DNA of 64,000 bases, taken from Rhizobiaceae bacterium (GTDB taxonomy: Bacteria > Pseudomonadota > Alphaproteobacteria > Rhizobiales > Rhizobiaceae). The DNA is taken from positions 50,562-114,561 of the forward strand of contig JAEPMD010000004.1 of NCBI GenBank assembly GCA_017644105.1, in the 5' to 3' direction. The notes under the pieces were generated by a model, which was not told the origin of the DNA, did no database searches, and saw only the letters and a program-made list of their open reading frames with translations. Position 1 is the first letter of the stretch; each line of letters starts with the position of its first letter. The position numbers and the translations under genes are program-made. Positions 31,042 to 40,123 of this stretch are shown piece after piece.

Positions 31042-31821
31042 CTATACGCGGCGCTCAACCATCATTTTCTTGATTTCAGCAATGGCTTTTGCAGGATTTA
31101 GACCTTTTGGACATGTCTGCGCACAGTTCATGATCGTATGACAACGATATAAACGGAAAGGATCTTCCAAATTGTCCAAACGCTCACCTGTTGCTTCATC
31201 ACGGCTATCAATCAGCCAGCGATAAGCTTGCAATAGAACTGCAGGTCCTAAATAACGATCGCCATTCCACCAATAGCTCGGGCAAGATGTGGAACAACAT
31301 GCACACAAGATGCACTCATAAAGTCCATCCAATTTCGCGCGATCATCATGGCTTTGCTTCCACTCATTCGCTGGCTGCGGAGAAACCGTCTGTAGCCATG
31401 GTTCAATTGAGCGATGCTGAGCATAAAAATTATTCAAATCAGGCACAAGATCTTTCACCACCGGCAAGTGTGGCAAAGGATAGATCTTTACCGTGCCATT
31501 GATCTCGTCCATTCCCTTAGTACAAGCCAATGAATTTGTGCCATCGATATTCATCGCACACGATCCGCAAATACCTTCGCGGCACGAACGACGGAATGTC
31601 AAAGTTGGATCGATCTTGTTTTTGATATAGAGCAGGCCATCCAAAACCATTGGACCACAATCATCTAAATCAACATAAAATGTATCAACACTAGGATTAT
31701 CGCTATCATCAGGTGACCATCGATAGACCTTATATTCGCGAACATTTGTGGCGCCTTCCGGCTTTGGCCAGGATTTACCTGTTTGTACCGTTGAGTTTTT
31801 TGGAAGTGTTAATTCAGCCAT
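31042..31821 (-). CDS. sdhB: Succinate dehydrogenase iron-sulfur subunit
   Basis: Electron-transfer subunit of respiratory complex II. 259 residues. The 2Fe-2S cysteines are in [14 protein letters not shown] and the later LACT, the 4Fe-4S cysteines in [16 protein letters not shown], and the 3Fe-4S ligands in [17 protein letters not shown]. Last gene of sdhCDAB, 41 nt after sdhA. Confidence 0.98.
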   Translation of the reverse strand: MAELTLPKNSTVQTGKSWPKPEGATNVREYKVYRWSPDDSDNPSVDTFYVDLDDCGPMVLDGLLYIKNKIDPTLTFRRSCREGICGSCAMNIDGTNSLACTKGMDEINGTVKIYPLPHLPVVKDLVPDLNNFYAQHRSIEPWLQTVSPQPANEWKQSHDDRAKLDGLYECILCACCSTSCPSYWWNGDRYLGPAVLLQAYRWLIDSRDEATGERLDNLEDPFRLYRCHTIMNCAQTCPKGLNPAKAIAEIKKMMVERRV

Positions 31822-31862
31822 ATCTCAAATTCCCTAACGTCGTTATTTTCCAACGACCCGTT

Positions 31863-33701
31863 TTAGTAAACCCGCGCTTTTGGTGCGATTTTTGCAATAT
31901 CAATGCCTTCGGCAATCAGCTCAGTGTGAACCGGACGATAATCCAGCGTCACATCGCCTTTTTCGTTGACCCATGACAATGTGTGCTTACGCCAGTTTTC
32001 ATCATCACGCCCAGCAAATGCACCTTCGGTATAATCTTCACGCGCATGCGCACCGCGGCTTTCTTTACGGGCTTCAGCACCATAAACCGTTGTAATTGCA
32101 TTTGGCATGAGGTTGGTGAGTTCAAGTGTTTCAACAAGGTCCGAGTTCCAGATCATAGATGTATCTGTAACTTTCAGATCACTCATCTCGCCCCAAATCT
32201 CGGTCAAACGCTTACAGCCAGATTCAAGTGATTCTTGCGTTCTAAACACCGCTGCATCTTCCTGCATCGCAGCCTGCATCTTATCGCGCAGCGCAGCCGT
32301 TGGTGTGCCGCCTTTTGCATGACGAAGACCATCAAAGCGATCCATGATTTTGTCGCAAGCCTGCGTATTCAAATCAGGAATAGGCTCATCTTTATTGATC
32401 ACTTCAGCGGCACGAATAGCTGCCGCGCGACCAAAGACCACCAAGTCAATTAAAGAGTTTGAACCCAGACGGTTCGCACCGTGAACAGACGCACATCCAG
32501 CTTCACCCACAGCCATGAGGCCAGGAGAAATAGCATCTGGAGACCCAAGTGCCGGATTAACAACTTCACCCCAATAGTTGGTTGGAATGCCGCCCATATT
32601 ATAGTGCACTGTTGGCAGCACCGGAATTGGCGCTTGCGTCACATCAACACCTGCAAAAATCTTCGCTGATTCTGAAATGCCTGGTAGACGTTCTGCCAAA
32701 ACCGCTGGATCCAAATGATCAAGATGCAAGAAGATATGATCTTTGTTCTTACCAACACCGCGACCTTCACGAATTTCCATTGTCATACAACGAGAGACAA
32801 CATCACGAGATGCAAGATCTTTCGCGGATGGCGCATAACGCTCCATGAAGCGCTCGCCCTCGGAGTTAACGAGATATCCGCCCTCACCACGCGCACCTTC
32901 TGTGATCAAAGTACCTGACCCATAAATGCCTGTTGGGTGGAATTGAACAAACTCCATATCCTGTAAAGGAAGGCCAGCACGAGCAACCATGCCGCCACCA
33001 TCACCAGTACAAGTATGCGCAGATGTCGCTGAGAAGTAAGCCCGGCCATAACCACCTGTTGCCAACACAACCATTTTGGCTGAGAAGCGGTGAATTTTAC
33101 CATCATCTAAGTTCCAAGCCACCACACCTGTGCAGCGACCGTCTTCTTCCATGATCAAATCAAGCGCGAAATATTCAATAAAGAATTCAGCATTGTTTTT
33201 TAAAGATTGACCATAAAGCGTGTGCAAGATCGCGTGACCGGTTCGGTCAGCGGCAGCACATGTGCGCTGTACGGGCGGACCTTCACCATAGTTTTGCATA
33301 TGTCCGCCAAATGGTCGCTGGTAAATCTTACCTTCTTCATTTCGCGAAAATGGCACGCCATAATGTTCAAGCTCATAAACAGCCTTTGGCGCTTCCATTG
33401 TCAAATATTGCATGGCATCAACATCGCCAAGCCAATCAGAACCTTTTACCGTGTCATACATATGCCACTGCCAGCAGTCTGGTGTCATGTTGACAAGCGA
33501 AGCGGCAATACCACCTTGGGCGGCCACAGTATGCGAACGTGTTGGGAAAACCTTCGTGATACAGGCGGTTTTAAAACCCTGTTCTGCCATGCCGAGTGTG
33601 GCGCGAAGTCCAGCACCGCCGGCACCAACAACAATCACATCATAAGCATGATCGACATATTCATAGGCGCGCTTATCTTGCGCATTTTCTGAAGCTGCCA
33701 T
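31863..33701 (-). CDS. sdhA: Succinate dehydrogenase flavoprotein subunit
   Basis: Oxidises succinate to fumarate. 612 residues. [16 protein letters not shown] binds FAD; His57 in [10 protein letters not shown] is the covalent FAD attachment site; [27 protein letters not shown] forms the active site; [19 protein letters not shown] is conserved. Lies 3 nt downstream of sdhD, so translation is tightly coupled. Confidence 0.98.
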   Translation of the reverse strand: MAASENAQDKRAYEYVDHAYDVIVVGAGGAGLRATLGMAEQGFKTACITKVFPTRSHTVAAQGGIAASLVNMTPDCWQWHMYDTVKGSDWLGDVDAMQYLTMEAPKAVYELEHYGVPFSRNEEGKIYQRPFGGHMQNYGEGPPVQRTCAAADRTGHAILHTLYGQSLKNNAEFFIEYFALDLIMEEDGRCTGVVAWNLDDGKIHRFSAKMVVLATGGYGRAYFSATSAHTCTGDGGGMVARAGLPLQDMEFVQFHPTGIYGSGTLITEGARGEGGYLVNSEGERFMERYAPSAKDLASRDVVSRCMTMEIREGRGVGKNKDHIFLHLDHLDPAVLAERLPGISESAKIFAGVDVTQAPIPVLPTVHYNMGGIPTNYWGEVVNPALGSPDAISPGLMAVGEAGCASVHGANRLGSNSLIDLVVFGRAAAIRAAEVINKDEPIPDLNTQACDKIMDRFDGLRHAKGGTPTAALRDKMQAAMQEDAAVFRTQESLESGCKRLTEIWGEMSDLKVTDTSMIWNSDLVETLELTNLMPNAITTVYGAEARKESRGAHAREDYTEGAFAGRDDENWRKHTLSWVNEKGDVTLDYRPVHTELIAEGIDIAKIAPKARVY

Positions 33702-33704
33702 GAA

Positions 33705-34085
33705 TTAACCCCCAAAACCGAGTTTTAAGATCGCAAAGAGTGACAAAGCACCGATCAAAATTGCGAAGAAAGTATTGAAAAGTAAAAGCGCGATCTTCGT
33801 GCTTTCTGTGTGGATATAGTCCTCAATAATAACTTGCATGCCAAGCTTCATGTGAACCACGCCTGAAATGATCACCAATCCAAATAAAACGGCGACAAGT
33901 GGGTTACCGAGTGCAGCGGTAACTTCAGCGTAGGATGCGCCATTATAAAGGATGATGAAGCCGATGAAGAAGATCAACAAAGGCACATTGGCAAGTGCTG
34001 TTAAACGCTGACGCCAAAAATGCTCGGTGCCTTCCTTGGCTGAACCAAGACCACGAACTTTGCTTAAAGGTGTACGATAATCCAT
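33705..34085 (-). CDS. sdhD: Succinate dehydrogenase membrane anchor subunit
   Basis: 126 residues with three membrane helices: [22 protein letters not shown] region, [30 protein letters not shown], and [22 protein letters not shown]. The second helix carries [15 protein letters not shown], with heme- and quinone-site residues typical of SdhD. The N-terminal [20 protein letters not shown] is conserved among rhizobial SdhD. Lies 10 nt after sdhC. Confidence 0.95.
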   Translation of the reverse strand: MDYRTPLSKVRGLGSAKEGTEHFWRQRLTALANVPLLIFFIGFIILYNGASYAEVTAALGNPLVAVLFGLVIISGVVHMKLGMQVIIEDYIHTESTKIALLLFNTFFAILIGALSLFAILKLGFGG

Positions 34086-34095
34086 GATTTACTCC

Positions 34096-34491
34096 TTACA
34101 TCCGCGTTGCATAGCCGATGATCCAGATGAGGATCGTTAAAATGATAGAACCGGCAAGCGTTGCCCAAGCCATTTTCGTTGAAACGTCTTTGTCAAAACC
34201 TTTACCCGTATCCCAAATGAAGTGACGAATACCACCAAGCATGTGATGAACAAGCGCCCATGTATATCCAAATAGGATCAAGCGCCCGATAAAGGATCCA
34301 AAAATGCCATTAACCAGGTCGAAATAGGCTTCACCAGACGCGGCAGCAATCAGCCACCATGCGACCAAAATCGTACCAACATAAAGCGCAGCACCTGTAA
34401 TGCGGTGTGCGATTGACATGACCATGGTTGGAATAGGCTTATAAACGGTAAGATGTGGCGACAAAGGCCTGTTTTGAGGTGCACTGCTCAT
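34096..34491 (-). CDS. sdhC: Succinate dehydrogenase cytochrome b556 subunit
   Basis: 131-residue membrane subunit with three helices. RPLSPHLTVYKPIPTMVMSIAHRITG is the SdhC signature; LVHHMLGGIRHFIWDTG provides heme-ligand and quinone-site residues. First gene of sdhCDAB. A good promoter and an AAAGGGGGG ribosome binding site lie just upstream. Confidence 0.97.
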   Translation of the reverse strand: MSSAPQNRPLSPHLTVYKPIPTMVMSIAHRITGAALYVGTILVAWWLIAAASGEAYFDLVNGIFGSFIGRLILFGYTWALVHHMLGGIRHFIWDTGKGFDKDVSTKMAWATLAGSIILTILIWIIGYATRM

Positions 34492-34531
34492 TAAATAAGC
34501 CCCCCTTTGATGTGTGCTTTTGCAGGAGACA

Positions 34532-34560
34532 ATATATCGATATTGCAGTCATTCACGCAA
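34532..34560 (-). promoter_or_regulatory. Candidate sdhCDAB promoter
   Basis: TTGCGT (34555-34560) and ATATAT (34532-34537) are separated by exactly 17 nt on the minus strand. Transcription would start near 34525, giving a leader of about 34 nt that contains the strong Shine-Dalgarno. The -10 overlaps a TATCGATA-type palindrome. The rest of 34492-34699 shows no other recognised feature. Confidence 0.45.
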
Positions 34561-34699
34561 ATAAGTGACCGCTCTACTCCCGCTGATTTGAAACAAAATT
34601 GCATCATTGCGGGTTTTTTAGCAGTTCGAATCGCTTTGGCAAAGATACCTAACCAAATAAAATCGGTTTAGGTTCACTTCGAATAAGAAAAATAGATTT

Positions 34700-35386
34700 T
34701 TATTTTTGCATCTTTGGAGAGAAATAGCGCTCCGTAACCTCTTGATAAGCTGAATCAATTGCATCGATTAAGATCACAAAACCCGCGCCGCTGATGATCG
34801 TAGCTGCTCCGCGATTTAGCCGCAACAATGCCTTAGTCGACGACAATAAACTGGCCGCTTTTGAGGCGACAAAAGCGTAAGGAAACAGAGTTAGCAGCAA
34901 AACGACCATGGTTAAAACACTCAAAATTACCCAATCAACAAATCCAACCATGCTTAGGTCCAAAACATTCGGAAGCAAAGCCATATAGAAAATTATGGTT
35001 TTTGGATTGTCAAGCGTAACAAACAATCCATAGAGAAAGCCACTGGCCACACGCGGTTTGCGCGCGCTAGAGTTGTCTTGATCAACACCAATTGCTTGGC
35101 TTTTCATCGTCCAAAGACCATAAGCGATATAAACGAGATAGAGCCCACCCAATATTTTGATAGCGATAAAAATCCCTGAAAATGCTTTCGCGACCACAGA
35201 TAGACCTAAAACAGCAAGCGTTAAGAAGAAGATGTCACCAACAATCAGACCGAACATGAAAGGTATGGACGCAGATGTTCGTCGACCTAGCGCTCTGCCG
35301 ACAAGCGCTGCAATACCTGGACCTGGAATGGCGGCCGCCACTGCGAGTGCTGCCGAATAAGCAATAAAAGGTGCGATTGTATCCAT
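34700..35386 (-). CDS. LysE/RhtB family exporter
   Basis: 228-residue membrane transporter with about six hydrophobic segments. AAAIPGPGIAALVGRALG is the LysE/RhtB N-terminal signature, and GLFVTLDNPKTIIFYMALLPNVLDL is the conserved NPK segment. KILGGLYLVYIAYGLW follows the usual pattern of helix three. Substrate unknown. It is transcribed alone after sdhC's promoter region; the downstream neighbour is another LysE-family gene, not obviously co-transcribed (168-nt gap). Confidence 0.87.
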   Translation of the reverse strand: MDTIAPFIAYSAALAVAAAIPGPGIAALVGRALGRRTSASIPFMFGLIVGDIFFLTLAVLGLSVVAKAFSGIFIAIKILGGLYLVYIAYGLWTMKSQAIGVDQDNSSARKPRVASGFLYGLFVTLDNPKTIIFYMALLPNVLDLSMVGFVDWVILSVLTMVVLLLTLFPYAFVASKAASLLSSTKALLRLNRGAATIISGAGFVILIDAIDSAYQEVTERYFSPKMQK

Positions 35387-35554
35387 GAATTAAGCTTCTG
35401 ACCTCCACCAAAATCTGGTTAAACCTAAACCACATCCATAAATAGCACCATCACTTAAATTTCTATTTCCAGCGCATTTTTGGTGTCTGCATTGGAAGCT
35501 GATCGCGTTATACAAATGTATCCGATAAAACGGGATACAAAGTTGCGACCAATA

Positions 35555-36118
35555 TCAACGCGCACCCAATGTTGAATGCGCGATATGCGTTGGGTCTGTA
35601 AAAAATATTCGCAGTTTCAATCCAATGATCGTCCACATATTCGTAGACAGCATACCCGCTGAGAGAAAAACAAGTATCACGATAAGAACACTTAAAAACA
35701 TGTTATTCGCGACTGTATAGGCAGAAATCGCGGTCAGAGCCATCGTCCAAGCTTTAGGGTTGACCCATTGAAAAGCTGCCGCTTGGATGAAGGTCAAAGG
35801 CCGGGTGTTTTTTTGATCGGAATCAAGCGTAACCGGCTGTGTTGAAGCAATTTTGTAAGCGAGGTAAAGCAAATAAGCCGCACTTAGAACCTTCATAACC
35901 ATAAGACTAGTTGGATAGGCCTCAAAAATTTGCGTAATACCCATACCCACGCCGAAAATCATAACCGGGAACCCAATCGCAATCCCTAAAATATGGGGCA
36001 CAGATTTTCGCCAGCCGAAATTCATGCCTGAACTCAGCAACATTAGATTATTTGGGCCGGGTGACAAAGATGACACCAACGCAAAACCAATTAATCCGAT
36101 AAGAAGATCAATACTCAT
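35555..36118 (-). CDS. LysE/RhtB family exporter, divergent from an Lrp regulator
   Basis: 187 residues from ATG 36118; the open frame runs further upstream to 36259, but that part overlaps the divergent lrp gene and is polar, unlike the family. SLSPGPNNLMLLSSGMNFGW is the signature, and QWVNPKAWTMALTAISAY the conserved NPKA segment. Lrp-family regulators commonly flank and control amino-acid exporters, so this gene is probably induced by its substrate through the neighbour. The C-terminus seems slightly short for the family. Confidence 0.87.
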   Translation of the reverse strand: MSIDLLIGLIGFALVSSLSPGPNNLMLLSSGMNFGWRKSVPHILGIAIGFPVMIFGVGMGITQIFEAYPTSLMVMKVLSAAYLLYLAYKIASTQPVTLDSDQKNTRPLTFIQAAAFQWVNPKAWTMALTAISAYTVANNMFLSVLIVILVFLSAGMLSTNMWTIIGLKLRIFFTDPTHIAHSTLGAR

Positions 36119-36144
36119 AAGATATAATTTATTGCAGGTGGCCA

Positions 36145-36176
36145 ACAATATAATTGCAAACATCCGAAAATATTGT
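36145..36176. promoter_or_regulatory. Candidate operator between lysE and lrp
   Basis: ACAATAT (36145-36151) and ATATTGT (36170-36176) form an inverted repeat separated by 18 nt in the 73-bp divergent region, a plausible Lrp-type binding site. AT-richness makes chance occurrence possible. Confidence 0.3.
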
Positions 36177-36191
36177 CTAATATAGCAACTT

Positions 36192-36644
36192 ATGAAAGAT
36201 TTAGATCGATTTGACGAAATTATATTGCGTGAACTTGCACGTGATGGGCGTATCTCCAATGTTGACCTGGCGGAAAAAGTTGGCCTGTCGACATCCGCAT
36301 GTCTAAGGCGCGTGCAAGAACTTGAGAATAATGGAACAATTAAGGGTTATCGCGCCATCATTGATCCTGAAAGATTAGGCACAGGATTTGTCGTCATCGT
36401 AACCGTAGGATTGGCGCGTCACCTTAAAAAGGATCAGCAAGAATTTGAACGCGCCATGCAAGCTGCGCCGCAAGTCAAAGAATGTCACAGTATATCTGGC
36501 GAGTTTGAATATATGCTGCGCATCGAAGTGCGTGATCTTGCAGCTTACAAATATTTTCATACTGAAATTTTAGGTACGGTGCCGCAAGTCGCACGCATAA
36601 CATCCCATTTTGTTATGGCGTCTCCCAAAGACCAGCGCGGGTAA
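36192..36644 (+). CDS. Lrp/AsnC family transcriptional regulator
   Basis: 150 residues. N-terminal winged HTH: LDRFDEIILRELARDGRISNVDLAEKVGLSTSACLRRVQELE, then the RAM ligand-binding domain (GTGFVVIVTVGLA, VKECHSISGEFEYMLRIEVRDLAAY). Likely controls the divergent LysE exporter 73 bp away and itself. Ligand amino acid unknown. Confidence 0.93.
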   Translation: MKDLDRFDEIILRELARDGRISNVDLAEKVGLSTSACLRRVQELENNGTIKGYRAIIDPERLGTGFVVIVTVGLARHLKKDQQEFERAMQAAPQVKECHSISGEFEYMLRIEVRDLAAYKYFHTEILGTVPQVARITSHFVMASPKDQRG

Positions 36645-36719
36645 GACGGTTTTTGAATAAAAATTTCTCAAATAAATCATAGTCTTGCTACCGCCGGATC
36701 GGTGTGTAAGAATAATTGA

Positions 36720-36754
36720 TTGACTTTCATCTCAAATGAGACATATTTGTCTCA
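36720..36754 (+). promoter_or_regulatory. tetR promoter with overlapping palindromic operator
   Basis: TTGACT (36720-36725) and ATATTT (36743-36748) are 17 nt apart. TGAGACA-TATT-TGTCTCA (36737-36754) is a perfect inverted repeat covering the -10 and ending at the A of the start ATG; a smaller CTCA/TGAG palindrome (36731-36740) overlaps it. This fits autorepression. Confidence 0.6.
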
Positions 36755-37314
36755 TGAAGAAAATTAAGTTAGATACCAAAGACGCTATCCTGCAAGCAGG
36801 ATTTGACGTCTTCAGCAAAAACTCAGGTGCATCAATAGACAAAGTTGCCAAACGTGCCGGCGTCGGTCGCGCAACCTTGCACCGTTATTACGCTTCGCGC
36901 GATGAGCTGATTGAGGCGCTCGCATGGGCTGCCATGGAAGAATTAAACCAGGCTGTGGATGATGCTGTCAAAGATGCACAAAGCTATACGGAAGGTTTGC
37001 GATTGGCGCTTGAAGCCATTGTACCTCTTTCCAATCGGCAATTGTTCTTAGCCAATGAGCCTTTGGATAAACATCCAAAAATCGCTGAGGCCTATCAAAA
37101 AGAACAGCAAGAACTGATTACTGATATTGAACAGGCAAAGCGCGAAGGCACATTTTCTGAAAACATCCCATCCAAATGGATCGCTGAAAGTTTTGAAGCC
37201 CTCACCTATTCCGCATGGATGATGGTTAAAAATGGCGATGCCACTCACAAACAAGCTGCAGATCTCGCGTGGCACACGCTGACATCTGGCCTCTCAACAC
37301 CAATGAGTAAGTAG
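36754..37314 (+). CDS. TetR/AcrR family transcriptional regulator
   Basis: 186 residues. N-terminal HTH: TKDAILQAGFDVFSKNSGASIDKVAKRAGVGRATLHRYYASRDELIEAL. The C-terminal ligand domain is all helical and not assignable. Start: an ATG at 36736 is in frame, but it lies inside the promoter/operator, so ATG 36754 is chosen. With transcription starting near 36755 the mRNA may be leaderless; no Shine-Dalgarno is seen. It ends 3 nt before the fatty-acid hydroxylase gene, which is probably its regulatory target. Confidence 0.88.
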   Translation: MKKIKLDTKDAILQAGFDVFSKNSGASIDKVAKRAGVGRATLHRYYASRDELIEALAWAAMEELNQAVDDAVKDAQSYTEGLRLALEAIVPLSNRQLFLANEPLDKHPKIAEAYQKEQQELITDIEQAKREGTFSENIPSKWIAESFEALTYSAWMMVKNGDATHKQAADLAWHTLTSGLSTPMSK

Positions 37315-37317
37315 ACA

Positions 37318-38169
37318 ATGAATTTAGAACTTTTGGAAAATCTAGGCACGCAAATCGATGATGCATTCTTCATCATTGGTGCCATCATCCTTATCATTGA
37401 AATCGCAGAAGCCTTCTTTAAAGGCAATTTAAAGGGCCGTACATTTTTAGAAATGCTCGCCAGTGCATCCACGCAAATTCCATATTTGCTTGTGGAAATC
37501 TTTATCATGACCAGCGCCTATGGGTTATTTTACATCTTGGCGGAAGGTCTTGCGCCGTGGTCAATCCCGATGAATTGGTGGACGCTGGTGCTGGTCGTCA
37601 TTATTGCTGACATCACCTATTATTGGGAGCACCGCATTGCGCATCAGGTAAGGATCTTGTGGACCCAGCATGCCGTTCATCATTCGTCCCGGGATTTTAA
37701 CATCATTACTGGCATCCGCTTTGGCCCGCTTGAAAGCGTTTGGGCGCTCATCGCTCATATTCCGATGGTGTTTATGGGCTTCCCTCCAGAGATGATCTTC
37801 TTCGGCTCGCTCACAGTCCTCGCTTATCAAACATGGATCCACACCGAAACCATCGGCAAATTAGGGCCATTGGAGCAGGTGCTCAACACACCATCTCACC
37901 ACCGCGTGCATCACGGATCGGATGCTAAATATCTTGATAAAAACTATGGTGGCATTCTGATCATCTGGGATCGCATGTTTGGCTCGTTCCAAGTGGAAGA
38001 AGAAACACCGCGCTATGGTTTGACCACCGATTTTAATTCACCAAATCCCATTCATGTCTGGTTTTCCGAAATCCCGCAGCTCTACAGGGATCTCAAATCA
38101 GCCAAATCTGGTCGTGAAGTTTTCATGCGCCTCTTTGCAGGTCCCGGCTGGTCACCGAAAAAGGATTAG
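37318..38169 (+). CDS. Sterol desaturase / fatty acid hydroxylase superfamily protein
   Basis: Membrane di-iron oxygenase family, 283 residues. Several hydrophobic segments (IIGAIILIIEIAEAF, MTSAYGLFYILAEG, WWTLVLVVIIADITYYWEH) and the His-box pattern YYWEHRIAH, HAVHHSSRDFN and HRVHHGSDAK. The family hydroxylates or desaturates lipids such as fatty acids, carotenoids or hopanoids; the substrate here is unknown. It forms a two-gene operon with the TetR gene, 3 nt downstream. Confidence 0.87.
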   Translation: MNLELLENLGTQIDDAFFIIGAIILIIEIAEAFFKGNLKGRTFLEMLASASTQIPYLLVEIFIMTSAYGLFYILAEGLAPWSIPMNWWTLVLVVIIADITYYWEHRIAHQVRILWTQHAVHHSSRDFNIITGIRFGPLESVWALIAHIPMVFMGFPPEMIFFGSLTVLAYQTWIHTETIGKLGPLEQVLNTPSHHRVHHGSDAKYLDKNYGGILIIWDRMFGSFQVEEETPRYGLTTDFNSPNPIHVWFSEIPQLYRDLKSAKSGREVFMRLFAGPGWSPKKD

Positions 38170-38194
38170 CAAATGAGCTAACTGGTTAAAGTAA

Positions 38195-38213
38195 GTGGGG
38201 TTTATAACCCCAC
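38195..38213. terminator. Weak hairpin at the DUF3179 stop codon
   Basis: GTGGGGT (38195-38201) pairs with ACCCCAC (38207-38213), 5-nt loop containing the DUF3179 stop region. Lies between convergent genes but lacks a good T-tract on either strand. Confidence 0.35.
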
Positions 38214-39584
38214 CCATAATTCAGTTTCGGGATGGAACTGCGACCAAGCAAACCAAAATGCCTGATGACTACCAATATCTTCGCCATCTTTACCAACGGC
38301 CTTTACGCCACTGCCCGATAGCACCAATTTCACATCGCCAAATGTGATCTCCTGACCATTAGTCAGTGCAGCAACCGCGTTTGAGCGCTGGAAGGCAATT
38401 GGCTGGCCAGATTCTGTGATGACGCCAATAACATCCTCATGTACCGGCAAACGTGGATCGACATCACCGACCGGGAAGATCGGCCCATTGGCATCACGTC
38501 CATTTCTGAAATCAGGATCTCTGCCAAGCGCATAACTCTCAAGCAGGACTGTCGTTTGAGGATGTGCTTTTTTCCAAGCACCCCATGTGGATGTCACAAC
38601 ACTTGCCTGTTTCAATGTAATGCCTTTTTCATATAAAGGCCCCGTCACAGCATTGCCTTTAAACGTGTCCAATACCGAATATGTTGTAAGGTCATACATC
38701 ACCTTGTTTGACCGGATTAAAAGACCAGATGTGCGCAAGACCGGGCGCTCAATGCCATCCGGCAATTGATCGGTAAAATAAGCCTGTGCTGCCCCACACA
38801 ATGTGCAATAGGGAATTCCGAGATGACGTCCGCCGAGCGTGTCATTGACCATTTCGCGCACTTCCATAATTCGGCGCGGGTAAGCGCGATATTCGCCATT
38901 GACTTCAATCCCAAAGACCACGTCATCATCTTTGAGCCATGTTGCATCTTCTGCGCTGGAAACTTGAGGGTTATCAGCAGCCGGAATACAATTGCATGGT
39001 TCATCTGTGGTGTCGTAAGGACGGTTATCAATAAGCACCCCGCCCCAAGAGACGTGACGCCAATCGATATCACCTTCGACGAAAATTCGTTCCCAACCCG
39101 GCACAATCGTTGTGAAGATCGCGCGTTTTACGTCAAGATAGTTAGGTGGTTCAGGAATATCCCAGGCAATAAGCAGGTCAGTCGCGATGCCCCATTGGTT
39201 CTGCAAAGGTACTTCCTTACCCAACAAGTTTGTAGATGCAGCAGAAAGTTCAATATTCAACCGCTGCCCAGATGAAAAGCGCATCAAATCGCTCAAAATC
39301 CAAACTAGGCGTGGATCTTTAGATTGAGATATTGTTACAGGCGCAACGGACTGATCAGGACCCCAGCTCGACTGTGCCATAGCATCAATGAAGGCAACTT
39401 TCACAGCCTCAGCTACCTCGTCAGAAAGTGGCCCTTCCGGAATGGCTGGCGGCTCCCCAAATTTTTCGATCACATAATCGGGCAGTGCTTTTCGTTCTTC
39501 GGCCTGCGCAGAATTTATAAGCATCGCACATAAAGCGAGCATTGAATAGAAAATATAAAGGTGAGGTTTTGAGCCAATTGCCAT
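38202..39584 (-). CDS. DUF3179 domain-containing exported protein
   Basis: About 460 residues from ATG 39584, which has AAGG about 9 nt upstream and begins a signal peptide (SKPHLYIFYSMLALCAMLIN, cleaved near AQA). The frame extends to 39650, but that part is not needed. The DUF3179 core is clear: YRAYPRRIMEVREMVNDTLG, IPYCTLCGAAQAYF with a CxxC pair, RTSGLLIRSNKVMYDLTT and FKGNAVTG. The function of the family is unknown; the CTLC motif suggests metal or redox chemistry. Two Cys also occur in CNCIP. Monocistronic. Confidence 0.88.
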   Translation of the reverse strand: MAIGSKPHLYIFYSMLALCAMLINSAQAEERKALPDYVIEKFGEPPAIPEGPLSDEVAEAVKVAFIDAMAQSSWGPDQSVAPVTISQSKDPRLVWILSDLMRFSSGQRLNIELSAASTNLLGKEVPLQNQWGIATDLLIAWDIPEPPNYLDVKRAIFTTIVPGWERIFVEGDIDWRHVSWGGVLIDNRPYDTTDEPCNCIPAADNPQVSSAEDATWLKDDDVVFGIEVNGEYRAYPRRIMEVREMVNDTLGGRHLGIPYCTLCGAAQAYFTDQLPDGIERPVLRTSGLLIRSNKVMYDLTTYSVLDTFKGNAVTGPLYEKGITLKQASVVTSTWGAWKKAHPQTTVLLESYALGRDPDFRNGRDANGPIFPVGDVDPRLPVHEDVIGVITESGQPIAFQRSNAVAALTNGQEITFGDVKLVLSGSGVKAVGKDGEDIGSHQAFWFAWSQFHPETELWVGL

Positions 39585-39711
39585 GAGAAAGCCTTTTCGC
39601 AAACTTATCAATTTGCGGAAAGCGTAACGGCAAGCCTTTATAGACGCCAATCACGATTACATCAGGATTTCGTGATCAGCTGCGAAAAGATGACTTGAGA
39701 AATGATCGAAA

Positions 39712-40011
39712 CTATTTACCCAAAACCTGTTCTTCTTTGGCAATCGACCATTCAATCAGGTCCCGCCAAACGGTTTCAGCGATCTGAGGGTCAAGATTAT
39801 TTTGGCTCGCCAATCGCTTCACATTATCGACAACTTCTTCAACGCGCGAGGTAATTCGCGCTGGCAATTTCTCGCTTTGTTTAAGCACCGCAGCGCGATC
39901 GATATATTGAGTTCGTTTGGCGATTAACTCGATGAGCTGACGATCGAGCTGATCAATTTCCACGCGCAGTTCCGCCATAGAATGACATTGTTCTGGAGTT
40001 TTTTGGGTCAT
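39712..40011 (-). CDS. AroQ-class chorismate mutase-like protein
   Basis: 99 residues, all helical. AELRVEIDQLDRQLIELIAKRTQYIDRAAVLK carries the Arg and Lys residues that bind chorismate in AroQ/PchB proteins; RVEEVVDNVKRLASQNNLDPQIAETVWRDLIEWSI completes the domain. It may convert chorismate to prephenate or act as an isochorismate-pyruvate lyase; the sequence does not decide. A second, distinct AroQ gene lies at 54.6 kb. No signal peptide. Confidence 0.85.
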   Translation of the reverse strand: MTQKTPEQCHSMAELRVEIDQLDRQLIELIAKRTQYIDRAAVLKQSEKLPARITSRVEEVVDNVKRLASQNNLDPQIAETVWRDLIEWSIAKEEQVLGK

Positions 40012-40123
40012 ATCAAGCTCATGTTCAAACGAATTCTTCGCCTATTAGCATCCCTTCGACCCAATAAGCAATTCTGCAAATTGCCGCAATCATGGGTGCC
40101 TTAACCTCAGCATTGATCGAAAA

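Noticed and set aside
33207..33692. 161-codon + strand frame opposite sdhA
   Set aside because: Antisense to the conserved FAD-binding region; no start signal.
34615..34645. tRNA-like GTTCGAATC stretch
   Set aside because: Resembles a T-loop only; no acceptor, D or anticodon stem around it.
35555..36259. Long form of the second LysE-family exporter
   Set aside because: The extra N-terminal 47 residues overlap the lrp coding region and are unlike the family; ATG 36118 is used.
38766..39275. 169-codon + strand frame opposite the DUF3179 gene
   Set aside because: Antisense shadow; the DUF3179 frame has a signal peptide and clear motifs.
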